Positions 18,434 to 26,202 of a stretch of 64,000 nucleotides of DNA are shown here, piece by piece. Origin of the DNA: SVQP01 sp045603085 (GTDB lineage Bacteria; Bacillota; Clostridia; Oscillospirales; CAG-272); NCBI GenBank assembly GCA_045603085.1, contig JAZULL010000100.1, positions 1 to 64,000 on the forward strand. The letters run 5' to 3'. The number at the start of each line of letters is the position of its first letter. Positions within the stretch are counted from its first letter, which is position 1. Under the pieces are notes generated by a model. It was given only the letters and a program-made list of their open reading frames with translations, was not told where the DNA came from and searched no databases. The position numbers and the translations under genes are program-made.

Positions 18434-18473
18434 AAAGAGAGGACATTTCGGTTTTCCGATTTGTTCTCTCTTT
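18434..18473. terminator. Terminator-like hairpin at the end of the palindrome array
   Basis: AAAGAGAGGACA (18434-18445) pairs with TGTTCTCTCTTT (18462-18473), A-rich before and T-rich after. The stretch 18474-18631 contains no gene and no clear structure beyond the promoter that follows. Confidence 0.65.
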
Positions 18474-18631
18474 CTGCTTTTAATAGGGAGGACTTATTTC
18501 CGTGGCTTTTTTGTGACTACGCAAAATTTTTCGGAAAAATTTCTCAAAACCTAGAACTTTTTGCAAAAAAATCCGACTATATAGATAGAGGGTAATACAA
18601 CCAACGGTAGGAAAATTATTTCTCTACCCTC

Positions 18632-18674
18632 TTGACAAACAGTTTGATATGTTGTATTATTGTATTAGTACAAT
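18632..18674 (+). promoter_or_regulatory. Promoter and YtrA-type operator of the gntR-ABC operon
   Basis: TTGACA (18632-18637), 17-bp spacer, TATTAT (18655-18660). A perfect dyad ATTGTA-TTAG-TACAAT (18659-18674) overlaps the -10 and start point and is followed by another TAGTAC. This location fits autorepression by the GntR regulator encoded next. Confidence 0.75.
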
Positions 18675-18700
18675 AGTACAAGAAACGGAGGGACACAACC

Positions 18701-19066
18701 GTGATCAATCTCACCCCCCAGTCGTCCGTATCGCAGCAGCTGCTTTACAAATACCGACTGGACATTACAAACGGGAAATATCCGCCCGGAAGTCAATTCC
18801 CCACGGTGCGCGCGCTGGCTTACGAGGAATCGGTCAATCCCAACACCATGCAAAAGGTGCTGACCCTACTCGAGCAGGACGCCTTACTGATCAGCCACGG
18901 CACCAAGGGCAGATTTGTCACCGAGGACACAGCCGTCATCGCGCACGTAAGACTTCTTTTGCAGAACGATTATCTGCAAAGAGTCAGAGAGAGCGCGCGA
19001 CAGCTTGGCATTACCAAGCAGCAATTTATGCAATTTTTAGAAGAAAGTGAGGACATAGACGTATGA
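18701..19066 (+). CDS. YtrA-subfamily GntR transcriptional regulator
   Basis: 121 residues, GTG start 8 nt after GGAGGG. A GntR winged helix (YKYRLDITNGKYPPGSQFPTVRALAYEESVNPNTMQKVLTLLEQ) is followed by only a short tail, the hallmark of the YtrA subfamily, which represses ABC transporter operons and responds to cell-envelope antibiotics in several Firmicutes. It overlaps the ABC ATPase by 4 nt. The dyad over its promoter is the probable operator. Confidence 0.88.
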   Translation: MINLTPQSSVSQQLLYKYRLDITNGKYPPGSQFPTVRALAYEESVNPNTMQKVLTLLEQDALLISHGTKGRFVTEDTAVIAHVRLLLQNDYLQRVRESARQLGITKQQFMQFLEESEDIDV

Positions 19067-19779
19067 GCCAACCGATTTTAGTGTGCGAAAAGCTCACCAA
19101 GAGCTATAAACGGGGCAAGCCTGTGCTCAACGAGCTGGAATTTGTTGTCCAGCCCGGCAAGATCGTGGGACTTCTCGGCCCCAACGGTTGCGGAAAATCC
19201 ACCCTGCTCAAGCTGGTGGCGGGACTGTTGCAGCAGGACAGCGGCAGTATTCTGATCTGCGGGCAGGAGCGCAGCGAGAAAACCAATTCCCTGGTTTCTT
19301 TTCTGCCCGAGCGTCCCTATTTCTCGTCGTCTATGTCTGTCAATGCCATGATGGACTATTTCGGCGACTTTTACGAGGACTTTGACCGCGAGCTGGCGCT
19401 GACCATGCTCTCCGATCTTGGCATTGACCCGAGGGCGCGCATGCGCACGCTCTCCAAGGGCACCAAGGAAAAGGTACAGCTGATCCTTGTCATGGCGCGC
19501 CGCGCAAAGCTTTACCTGTTGGACGAGCCGATCGGCGGCGTTGACCCCGCGGCACGCGATTACATTCTCAAAACCATCATTGGTAACTATAACCCCGAGG
19601 CCTCGGCCATCATCACCACGCACCTGATTGCGGACGTGGAGAGCGTGCTGGACGATTTCGCCTTTGTGGACGGCGGAAAGATCGCCATGTGCGGCGACGC
19701 CGACGAGGCGCGTGAGCAACACGGCAAGACCTTGGATGAGCTTTTCAGGGAGGTGTTCAGATGTTCAAGAAATGCTTAA
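19063..19779 (+). CDS. ABC transporter ATP-binding protein (YtrB-like)
   Basis: 238 residues. Walker A GPNGCGKSTLLKL, signature LSKGTKEKV, Walker B LYLLDEPIGGVDP, H-loop IITTHLI. The altered signature (SKGTKEK) is typical of drug/antibiotic ABC-2 exporters co-encoded with GntR regulators. It is coupled to the regulator and overlaps the permease start by 19 nt. Substrate unknown; cell-envelope stress defence is inference from the operon type. Confidence 0.88.
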   Translation: MSQPILVCEKLTKSYKRGKPVLNELEFVVQPGKIVGLLGPNGCGKSTLLKLVAGLLQQDSGSILICGQERSEKTNSLVSFLPERPYFSSSMSVNAMMDYFGDFYEDFDRELALTMLSDLGIDPRARMRTLSKGTKEKVQLILVMARRAKLYLLDEPIGGVDPAARDYILKTIIGNYNPEASAIITTHLIADVESVLDDFAFVDGGKIAMCGDADEAREQHGKTLDELFREVFRCSRNA

Positions 19780-20732
19780 AATACGATCTGCGTGCCTTTG
19801 GCAAGATCTGGCTGATGGCGGCGGGCATTGCCCTGTTGCTTGGTGTGATCTGCTCGCTGGGCGTCGGTCTCTTCTCCTTCTCGCTCATCTATGAAGTCTA
19901 CACGTCATCGCTCGTTGATTCATATACCCCCGGCCTGCTGTTCTATACCCAAATGTTTTTAGGCGCGATATGCGCCATGCTGATGACCGCAGGCTCGCTG
20001 GTCATGGTGCTGGGCACAAGCATTGCCAACTACGTGCGCTATTACACCCACCTCTTTACCGACCAAGGATACCTCACCTTTACCCTGCCCGTCAAGCGCT
20101 CCACCATTTTCTGGTCCAAGACGGTCAGCGCGTACCTCTATAATCTCGGTGCGATCACGGTCACCTCGATCATGGGCATTCTGTCGGCACTTGGCGTAGC
20201 ATGCGGCATTGTGGCGGGCGTGTTCTACGTTGGCATGATGCAGACCGGTATGACGCTGCTCGAGCTGCTGCAGACCTTTGATTGGGCAGATTTCGTGGAG
20301 ATCTGGAACGTTATCAAGAACTGGATCCTCAACGATCTCGGCTTGATCAACGTTTTCCGCATCTTGTTTATTTCGCTGTTGCTGGGTATCGTATATCTGG
20401 CGGCAGATTTCGCTTCGATCATGACCGGTTATTTCTGCATCACCATCGGTGCGACGCTGTTCCGCAAGCTCAAGCTGCTGAGCGCTCTGGTCTGCTACTA
20501 CGTGGTCAACAACGTGCTGGCTGTTCCCGCCGTGTATTTCGGCACGTACTATTTCATGTTTGCAGGCATGCTTGGCACGATTGCCATTCCCCAGCTGTTT
20601 GAAAACGTGCATATCGGCATGAGCGTGATCTATCTGATCCTTGCGATCATGGCGGTTATGTTTGTCACCATCGGTCTTGCCATGGCGTTCTTCTCAATCT
20701 GGCGCCTGGACAAGAAGCTCAATCTTGCGTAA
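19761..20732 (+). CDS. ABC-2 type transporter permease
   Basis: 323 residues with about six membrane segments. The soluble part after the second segment contains TDQGYLTFTLPVKRSTIFWSK, a motif typical of clostridial ABC-2 permeases of YtrC-like operons. The start at 19761 (SD gggaggtg) lies inside the ATPase gene. It forms the membrane part of the exporter with the ATPase. Confidence 0.82.
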   Translation: MFKKCLKYDLRAFGKIWLMAAGIALLLGVICSLGVGLFSFSLIYEVYTSSLVDSYTPGLLFYTQMFLGAICAMLMTAGSLVMVLGTSIANYVRYYTHLFTDQGYLTFTLPVKRSTIFWSKTVSAYLYNLGAITVTSIMGILSALGVACGIVAGVFYVGMMQTGMTLLELLQTFDWADFVEIWNVIKNWILNDLGLINVFRILFISLLLGIVYLAADFASIMTGYFCITIGATLFRKLKLLSALVCYYVVNNVLAVPAVYFGTYYFMFAGMLGTIAIPQLFENVHIGMSVIYLILAIMAVMFVTIGLAMAFFSIWRLDKKLNLA

Positions 20733-20745
20733 AGGAGGTGCAGAT

Positions 20746-21786
20746 ATGAAAAACTTCAAGAAATTATCCGCGCTTCTCATCGCTCTTTTCATGATCCTCT
20801 CGCTTTGTCTGCCCGTGCTTGCGGCAGATTACCCCACCGAGGAAATTGACGAAGCCGTTGTTTGGTCGTACGACGAGACCACGGGCGAGCTGACTCACGG
20901 CGAGGTGGTATACGAGGAATATTTTATCTCCTCGGGCTTCTGGGTGATCGGTGACCGATACAGATACAAGGAAACGGTCTACATGGAGCTCTACAATCTC
21001 CAGGATCATACCGTATCGCAGTTCATCCCCGATGCCACAGTGCCCTCCGTACGCTCCGACATTGCGTTTGTCAGTTACTCCGCCTATTCCGGTGACGGTG
21101 ACTTGCGCATATTCGTCACACCCGAGGGTAAGGCAGTCATGGATGCCTTTGAAAACGGACAATACACGTCTTATCAGTTTGCAGAGTATAAATCCCAGAG
21201 AGTGGATCTCTCAAAAGATTTCATAACGGATATTGAAAACCGCGAGCCAAACCTGACACTGGACGTCAGAACGCTTCGCAATGCGACCAAATACAAGATC
21301 CTGGGCATTGATGCAACCGGAAACTTCGCGCACATCATGGGCGCGGTTTATCAGACCGTGGACGGTCACGGCTACGTTTACGTAGACTACGATGCTCTTG
21401 AGAGCAATATGCTGGACGCCGACGGTACGTTGTCCTACCGTGGGGGTGAGGTGCCCGCATACACATTGGATGCCGCAATGGTCGGAGACCTGATCGTGCA
21501 GGCACAAAACTGCAAGAATGTCAGCCCTCGGGTGTACTCGGCAAACGACTTTGAGGACGACGACCTCGACATAGATCAGACCCCTGCGCTGATTCTGTTT
21601 GCGCTGATGCTCTCGCCGTTCTTATACGTCGCTCCCCTGCTGTTCTTAGTGCTGGGCATTGTGATGTGCTCGATCAAAAAGATTCCCGGCAGAAAGCGCT
21701 GGGGCGGCCTTGTCGCCGTTTCCTGCCTGTGGCTGGCCTGCTCGGTTGCCATTACGGTGCTGTGCATCGTGGCGATGGTGATTTAA
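20746..21786 (+). CDS. Exported protein with C-terminal membrane segments, ABC operon partner
   Basis: 346 residues. A signal peptide (cleavage near LPVLA-AD) is followed by an extracytoplasmic domain of about 250 residues. The C-terminus has two membrane helices separated by the basic loop KKIPGRKRW. The start at 20746 has aaggagg 7 nt upstream; a longer frame back into the permease is spurious. As last gene of the GntR-ABC operon it is probably an accessory subunit. No family recognised. Confidence 0.72.
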   Translation: MKNFKKLSALLIALFMILSLCLPVLAADYPTEEIDEAVVWSYDETTGELTHGEVVYEEYFISSGFWVIGDRYRYKETVYMELYNLQDHTVSQFIPDATVPSVRSDIAFVSYSAYSGDGDLRIFVTPEGKAVMDAFENGQYTSYQFAEYKSQRVDLSKDFITDIENREPNLTLDVRTLRNATKYKILGIDATGNFAHIMGAVYQTVDGHGYVYVDYDALESNMLDADGTLSYRGGEVPAYTLDAAMVGDLIVQAQNCKNVSPRVYSANDFEDDDLDIDQTPALILFALMLSPFLYVAPLLFLVLGIVMCSIKKIPGRKRWGGLVAVSCLWLACSVAITVLCIVAMVI

Positions 21787-21841
21787 TAGAAAAAGACCGA
21801 ACCCACGGGGCTGATGAATTAGCGACAAAACCAAATATTAC

Positions 21842-21874
21842 AAAAGCAGAAGTCTTTCGTGGCTTCTGCTTTTT
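21842..21874 (+). terminator. Terminator of the gntR-ABC operon
   Basis: AAAAGCAGAAG (21842-21852) pairs with CTTCTGCTTTT (21863-21873), then a T. Confidence 0.75.
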
Positions 21875-21912
21875 CATATCATAAGACGTGCCGGAGCGTC
21901 CTATGTAAAAAA

Positions 21913-21949
21913 ACGGAGTCTGCTATATCAAACAGACTCCGTAATTTTT
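21913..21949. terminator. Second terminator-like hairpin
   Basis: ACGGAGTCTG-ctatatcaaa-CAGACTCCGT, preceded by an A-run and followed by aattttta, so it could stop transcription from either side (MerR gene on the minus strand). Confidence 0.65.
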
Positions 21950-22042
21950 ATTATTCAGTTGTTCTTCCGTTAATCTATCAGACCCATGGGTTCGGTCTTT
22001 TTTGTTATATCATGATCGGCACGTTTGTAAGGCAACGACACC

Positions 22043-22966
22043 TCACAACGACCGCTCGTACAGATAATCCTTGACGCCGCGGTGAAACCACAGCATATAC
22101 ACGCAAAACAGATCCAGCAGGATGGCTACCACCAACGCGCCCGTTACGAATATGCCCGCCTCGGTGGGCATGAAGCGCTCGACAACCGTGATTGAGCCGT
22201 CCATGTTGGTTACGTGTTCAAAGCCAAGCCGAGTGCCCGGCAGATAATTCGGAATCTGCAACGCCACCAGAGCCGCGCTGAGCACGTGGCGGACAATACT
22301 GACCACGCGCGACCAGACCGCACCGCGGAACAAATACACGGTCAACACAACAAACAATGCAATGTTGATCAGCCCCGGCAGAAGCATTTGCGTGCTTACG
22401 TAGGTCAAGCCCATATCCAGCACAACCATAAAGCCCATGACGACGCTGTAAAAGATCAGAAAGGTTTTGCCAAGCCGCTCCCGCTTCTCTTCCCTGTGGG
22501 CAATCTCCAGCATCTCGGGGCTGTAGTCGGTATTTTCGGGTCCGCGCTCGCAAAACTCGGCAAAGGTCTCGCCCTTGTAAGGTGCGGCACCGTGCGAGGT
22601 GATCTTAGCCCCCAGCATTTCGGCCAGTCGCTCGGCCGACAGCGTGTCGTTGGTGGAGGCCTCGGAAAGCTTATCCTTGGCCTTGCTCAGCCGCAAATTC
22701 TGCTCGGCCACGCGACCGCGCCAGCCTGCCAGCACGTCCCCACACTTCTCGGGATTCTCCAGCATGAGTGCAATCTCGTCCAAGGTAAACTCGGCGCGGC
22801 GCAGCTCGGACACCACAGCCAGCTCGCGCAGATTATGATCCGAGAACACCAAATATTCCCTGCCGCGCTCCCAATACCTTTCGGGATGCACAAGGCCTCG
22901 CTCGCAATATAATCTCACGGCACGCTCGGTCAGCCCCGAGCGTGCGCAAATCTCTTTCATTTTCAT
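22043..22966 (-). CDS. Membrane-bound MerR-family regulator
   Basis: 307 residues. A MerR DNA-binding domain at the N-terminus (MKMKEICARSGLTERAVRLY, then LRRAEFTLDEIALML) is followed by a coiled linker. About four membrane segments occupy residues ~155-305 (FLIFYSVVMGFMVVLDMGL, LINIALFVVLTVYLF, HVLSAALVALQI, VTGALVVAILLDLFCVYML). I start at ATG 22966 (SD aagga); the longer frame begins with TTG. A regulator fixed in the membrane probably senses the envelope directly, which is inference. Its promoter carries a MerR-type 19-bp spacer with a dyad. Confidence 0.82.
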   Translation of the reverse strand: MKMKEICARSGLTERAVRLYCERGLVHPERYWERGREYLVFSDHNLRELAVVSELRRAEFTLDEIALMLENPEKCGDVLAGWRGRVAEQNLRLSKAKDKLSEASTNDTLSAERLAEMLGAKITSHGAAPYKGETFAEFCERGPENTDYSPEMLEIAHREEKRERLGKTFLIFYSVVMGFMVVLDMGLTYVSTQMLLPGLINIALFVVLTVYLFRGAVWSRVVSIVRHVLSAALVALQIPNYLPGTRLGFEHVTNMDGSITVVERFMPTEAGIFVTGALVVAILLDLFCVYMLWFHRGVKDYLYERSL

Positions 22967-22986
22967 GGTCAAAGTCCTTTCAAATC

Positions 22987-23017
22987 AAAATGGGATGACG
23001 TTCTGTCACCCCATTTT
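22987..23017 (-). terminator. Hairpin between ywlG-like gene and merR, overlapping the merR -10
   Basis: AAAATGGGATGAC / GTCACCCCATTTT, 12 of 13 paired, loop of 5. On the minus strand it ends in TTTT and probably terminates the upstream gene; its right arm also covers the merR -10. Confidence 0.65.
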
Positions 23018-23043
23018 ACAATCTTACCTTGGGAAAGTTTCAA
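23013..23043 (-). promoter_or_regulatory. MerR-type promoter with 19-bp spacer and internal dyad
   Basis: On the minus strand TTGAAA (23043-23038) and TAAAAT (23018-23013) are 19 bp apart. A 6-3-6 dyad CTTTCC-CAA-GGTAAG (23023-23037) lies inside the spacer. This over-long spacing with a central dyad is the classical MerR-regulated promoter layout and suggests autoregulation. Confidence 0.6.
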
Positions 23044-23071
23044 TAGGTTTGACCCATTGTTTACAGAAAAT

Positions 23072-23629
23072 TCATCTTCTGTCACTCTCGGGATAGACCG
23101 CGCGGCTGCCGCCCACGAATTTGGGACGGGTGCGCGCACAAAGCACGCTTGCAGCCCCTACGGTATTCTGTGCGATGCGCACGGGGACGGCTACGTGTCG
23201 CAGATGCATGCCGATCAGCGTGCCGCCGATATCCATGCCCGCATGCGCCTTGATATACTCGACCGCAACGGGCTCTTGCATGCCCGCCCATGCCGCTGTG
23301 GCAAACGATCCGCCCGCCTTGGGTTGCGGGATGACGCAAACCTGCTCCAGCCCATACCGCTCTGCGCATGCTCTCTCCACGATCAGGGCGCGGTTGAGAT
23401 GCTCACAGCACTGTGCGGCCAGATACACGCCGCGCTCCATGCAGGCCTTGGCAACAGCCTCATATACGGCATTGGCCACCTCGGGTGCGGATGCGTGGCC
23501 GATCTGCCCTCCCGCGATCTCGGACGAGGAGCAACCGACCACAAGGATCTGTCCCTCTTTTACCCCTGCGGCGTCCAGCAGCTCGCAAACTGCCAGCTCC
23601 GCCTCTTTTCTGATCTGTGCGATTTCCAT
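23072..23629 (-). CDS. UPF0340/YwlG family protein (TIGR01440)
   Basis: 185 residues, soluble. Recognisable YwlG features are VVGCSSSEIAGGQIGHAS near residue 30, AAQCCEHLNRALVIE-like segment (QCCEHLNRALIVER) and a C-terminal GMHLRHVAVPVR. The family is conserved in Firmicutes without a defined biochemical role. It starts 1 nt downstream of the nagB stop and so belongs to the same transcript. Confidence 0.85.
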   Translation of the reverse strand: MEIAQIRKEAELAVCELLDAAGVKEGQILVVGCSSSEIAGGQIGHASAPEVANAVYEAVAKACMERGVYLAAQCCEHLNRALIVERACAERYGLEQVCVIPQPKAGGSFATAAWAGMQEPVAVEYIKAHAGMDIGGTLIGMHLRHVAVPVRIAQNTVGAASVLCARTRPKFVGGSRAVYPESDRR

Positions 23630-23630
23630 A

Positions 23631-24353
23631 TCAGCCCTCGTAAGCGGCGGTGTCGCAGATCAGCGTCACGTCGGCGTGCAGATTCAGGAAGGACGCGGGA
23701 CAGGAAGTGCTGACCATACCCGAAAGCATGGCCTTGACAGCCTCGTGCTTGCCCTTGCCGTTGGCCAGGATGATGATCTTCTTAGCCGAGAGGATGGTGC
23801 CCATACCCATGGTCAGCGCCAGCGTGGGCACTTGATCAATGCTCTGGAAGAAACGTGCATTGGCCTCCACCGTGTCGGCGGTCAGCTCGGTCACGTGGGT
23901 TGCGGGATACAGCGCCTCGGCGGGCTCGTTGAACGCGATATGACCGTTTCTGCCAATGCCCAGCACCTGAATATCCGCACCGCCCAGCTCGCGCACAAAT
24001 GCCTCGTATCTTGCGGCCTCTGCGGCGGCATCCTCGGCGTCGCCGTTTGGCACGTGGGTGTTGGCCTTATCCACGTTGATATGGTCAAACAGCTTGGTGT
24101 TCATAAAGTAGCGGTAGCTCTGCTCGTTATCGGGTGTGATGGGATAATACTCATCCAGATTGACCGTGGTCACAGCCGAGAAATCCAGCTCGCCCCCCCG
24201 ATATTTGGCAATCAGCTCGGCGTACATGCCCTCGGGGGTGGATCCTGTTGCCAGACCCAGCACACAGTTGGGCTTATTCTTGACAACGTCAGCCACGATA
24301 TCGGCGGCGACGCGGGACATTTCGGAATAGTCGTTACAGCAAACAATTTTCAT
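23631..24353 (-). CDS. nagB: Glucosamine-6-phosphate deaminase
   Basis: 240 residues. Motifs of NagB: LGLATGSTPEGMYAEL (phosphate loop), VTTVNLDEYYPI, and QVLGIGRNGHIAFNEPAE with the catalytic region. It converts glucosamine-6-phosphate to fructose-6-phosphate and ammonia in amino-sugar catabolism. It lies between yqhQ-like and ywlG-like genes on one strand with short spacers. Slightly short compared with E. coli NagB, as usual in Firmicutes. Confidence 0.93.
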   Translation of the reverse strand: MKIVCCNDYSEMSRVAADIVADVVKNKPNCVLGLATGSTPEGMYAELIAKYRGGELDFSAVTTVNLDEYYPITPDNEQSYRYFMNTKLFDHINVDKANTHVPNGDAEDAAAEAARYEAFVRELGGADIQVLGIGRNGHIAFNEPAEALYPATHVTELTADTVEANARFFQSIDQVPTLALTMGMGTILSAKKIIILANGKGKHEAVKAMLSGMVSTSCPASFLNLHADVTLICDTAAYEG

Positions 24354-24377
24354 GATTCAATCCTCCAAATCTACGGC

Positions 24378-25631
24378 TTACCACTGATCACTCTCATCCT
24401 CGGGAATGACCTCCTTGATGGCGGCGATGGCACATTCGATCATGCTGTCGTCGGGCTCAAGCACGGTAATGTGCTGCAGCCAGACGCCGGGCAGAGAGAT
24501 CAGACGGGTCAGGAAATTGTCGTATCTGCCTGCCAGCTTGAGCAGCTCGTAGCCAATGCCCATAACCAAGGGGAGCAATACTAAGGATATGCCGGTACGT
24601 ACCAGAGTGGGAAGAACGGTATGAATGGGAGCCAGCATCTCTTTCATGGTGCCGCCGAAAGCGGCAACAAAGGTGGGCTCGATAAAGAAGGAAACGAACA
24701 CGTTGACCAGCACCATCAGAATCAGGAAGGACGTGCCGCAGCGAGGATGGAATCTTCTCTGCTTGCGCACGTTCTCCACGGTCAGCTCAAGGCCGGCCTC
24801 ATAGCAGAAGATCGACTTATGCTCTGCACCGTGGTATTGGAAGGTGCGGCGGATGTCCTTCATCAAGGAAACTGCCGCCATGTAGCCAACCACGATGGCG
24901 ATCTTGAACACACCCTCGATCAGCGAGCGGATAAAGGACTCAAGGATCATATTCTCGGGCTTGAGCGCGGGGATCAGACCTACGATCAGGTCGTAGAGTG
25001 CGGTGGGCACGAACTTGAACAGCACGATGGCCAAACCCAGACCCAGTACAACGCCAAGGATCATGACCAGCGTGGTGGTCAAAGACGCGCCGTCCACCTT
25101 CTTTTCCTTCTTGCCCTTCTCTCCCTCGGACTTGGGGGCTTCGGGTACGGTGACGGGATCTTCGATGGCAGGAGTCTCCTCTACGGTGGGAGTTTCCTCT
25201 ACGGCGGGGGTAGGCTCGGGTGCGGAAATTTCCTCGGCTACGGGTGCTTCTTCCTGCACAGGCTCTTGCTCTGTGGCGGGCACTTCGCCCTTTCGAGCGG
25301 CTTTTTTTGCGGCCTTAGCGGCCTTTTTGGCCTCGGCCTCGCGGCGCATCTCCTCCTCTGCCTCCTCAAGACCTGCGATCTCGGCAGAGCGCATCAGGCA
25401 CTTGTAGCCCTGGATCATGGACATGGCGAAGTTATACACGCCGCGCACTACGGGGATCTTGGTGATCAGAGGGGTATTGGTGGCGTTCTGCTTAATCTCA
25501 AGTACAATTTCACCCTCGGGATTGCGCACCGCCATGGCTGTCTTTTTGGGTCCTCGCATCATAATACCCTCCATCAGGGCCTGGCCGCCGATGGAAGTCT
25601 TTTTGCAAGGAGGACATTTATCTTTTTTCAT
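24378..25631 (-). CDS. YqhQ-like membrane protein (DUF1385) with acidic insert
   Basis: 417 residues. The N-terminus SIGGQALMEGIMMRGPKK and the later KDIRRTFQYHGAEHKSIFCYEAG, then RFHPRCGTSFLI, are DUF1385/YqhQ signatures. Several membrane helices lie in the second half. Between them, at about residues 100-180, is a low-complexity insert of Lys/Ala then Glu/Pro/Val/Thr (PTPAVEETPTVEETPAIED). The start at 25631 has GGAGG 8 nt upstream. The family is near-universal in Clostridia with unclear function. It is divergent from yajC. Confidence 0.85.
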   Translation of the reverse strand: MKKDKCPPCKKTSIGGQALMEGIMMRGPKKTAMAVRNPEGEIVLEIKQNATNTPLITKIPVVRGVYNFAMSMIQGYKCLMRSAEIAGLEEAEEEMRREAEAKKAAKAAKKAARKGEVPATEQEPVQEEAPVAEEISAPEPTPAVEETPTVEETPAIEDPVTVPEAPKSEGEKGKKEKKVDGASLTTTLVMILGVVLGLGLAIVLFKFVPTALYDLIVGLIPALKPENMILESFIRSLIEGVFKIAIVVGYMAAVSLMKDIRRTFQYHGAEHKSIFCYEAGLELTVENVRKQRRFHPRCGTSFLILMVLVNVFVSFFIEPTFVAAFGGTMKEMLAPIHTVLPTLVRTGISLVLLPLVMGIGYELLKLAGRYDNFLTRLISLPGVWLQHITVLEPDDSMIECAIAAIKEVIPEDESDQW

Positions 25632-25734
25632 ATATCTACCTCCAAATAAGGAATATGACATAATATATCACGTTACATAATAGCATACGTTTATTAACAT
25701 GATATGAATTATTTGCACCTTTTTCGTTTTCTGC

Positions 25735-25763
25735 TTGACTTTCGGAAGATTTTGGGATATAAT
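25735..25763 (+). promoter_or_regulatory. Sigma-A promoter of yajC
   Basis: TTGACT at 25735-25740, 17-bp spacer, TATAAT at 25758-25763. Confidence 0.8.
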
Positions 25764-25800
25764 AGTTTCGTATGTGAAAACTCTCAATGGAGGATAAAAA

Positions 25801-26130
25801 ATGAATTTTTCGGCATTATTGAACCTGTTTGGCGGTGAAGGCGGCAGCGGTCAGATAATCATTACCATCATCATGGTGGTAGCATTTATCGCAATTTTCT
25901 ATTTCTTTATGATCCGCCCCCAGAAGAAGCAGGAAAAAGAAGTCAATGAAATGCGTAACAGCCTCTCTGTTGGTGACGAGATCACCACCATCGGCGGCAT
26001 CATCGGTAAGGTCGTCAGCATCAGAGAAGAAACTGTTGTCATCGAGACCAGCCATGACCGCACCAAGATCCGTTTGCTCAAGAGCGCGATCAGTAAGGTT
26101 GACGTCAAGGCAGAGGACGCACAGAAGTGA
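25801..26130 (+). CDS. yajC: Preprotein translocase subunit YajC
   Basis: 109 residues: one N-terminal membrane helix (IIITIIMVVAFIAIFYFFMIRPQKKQEKE), then the cytoplasmic YajC domain (VGDEITTIGGIIGKVVSIREETVVIET). It is an accessory of the SecDF translocase. The SD ggagg lies just before the start. Usually it adjoins secDF or tgt; here neither is present, and the next gene is a YrzE-like membrane protein. Confidence 0.93.
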   Translation: MNFSALLNLFGGEGGSGQIIITIIMVVAFIAIFYFFMIRPQKKQEKEVNEMRNSLSVGDEITTIGGIIGKVVSIREETVVIETSHDRTKIRLLKSAISKVDVKAEDAQK

Positions 26131-26133
26131 CAT

Positions 26134-26202
26134 AAAAACGGCTCCGTACTCATATAGTATTACCAAAACACGGTAATATTATGGATACGGAGGCGTTTTT
26201 TT
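26134..26202 (+). terminator. Two-tier hairpin that includes the next gene's SD
   Basis: Outer stem 26134-26148 / 26186-26200 (14 of 15 paired) and inner stem 26154-26164 / 26172-26182, then a T7 run that abuts the next ATG at 26203. GGAGG at 26189-26193 lies in the right arm. It may be a terminator, a translational lock, or both. Confidence 0.75.

Larger units (their letters stand above)
21790..22002. repeat. MITE-like element: 32-nt inverted repeats enclosing two hairpins
   Basis: Left end 21790-21821 and right end 21971-22002 are reverse complements at 28 of 32 positions; the outermost 16 bp (AAAAAGACCGAACCCA) match perfectly. Inside lie two hairpins. The whole 213-bp unit sits between convergent genes ending at 21786 and 22043. 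No transposase is inside, and no obvious target-site duplication was seen. Confidence 0.65.
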
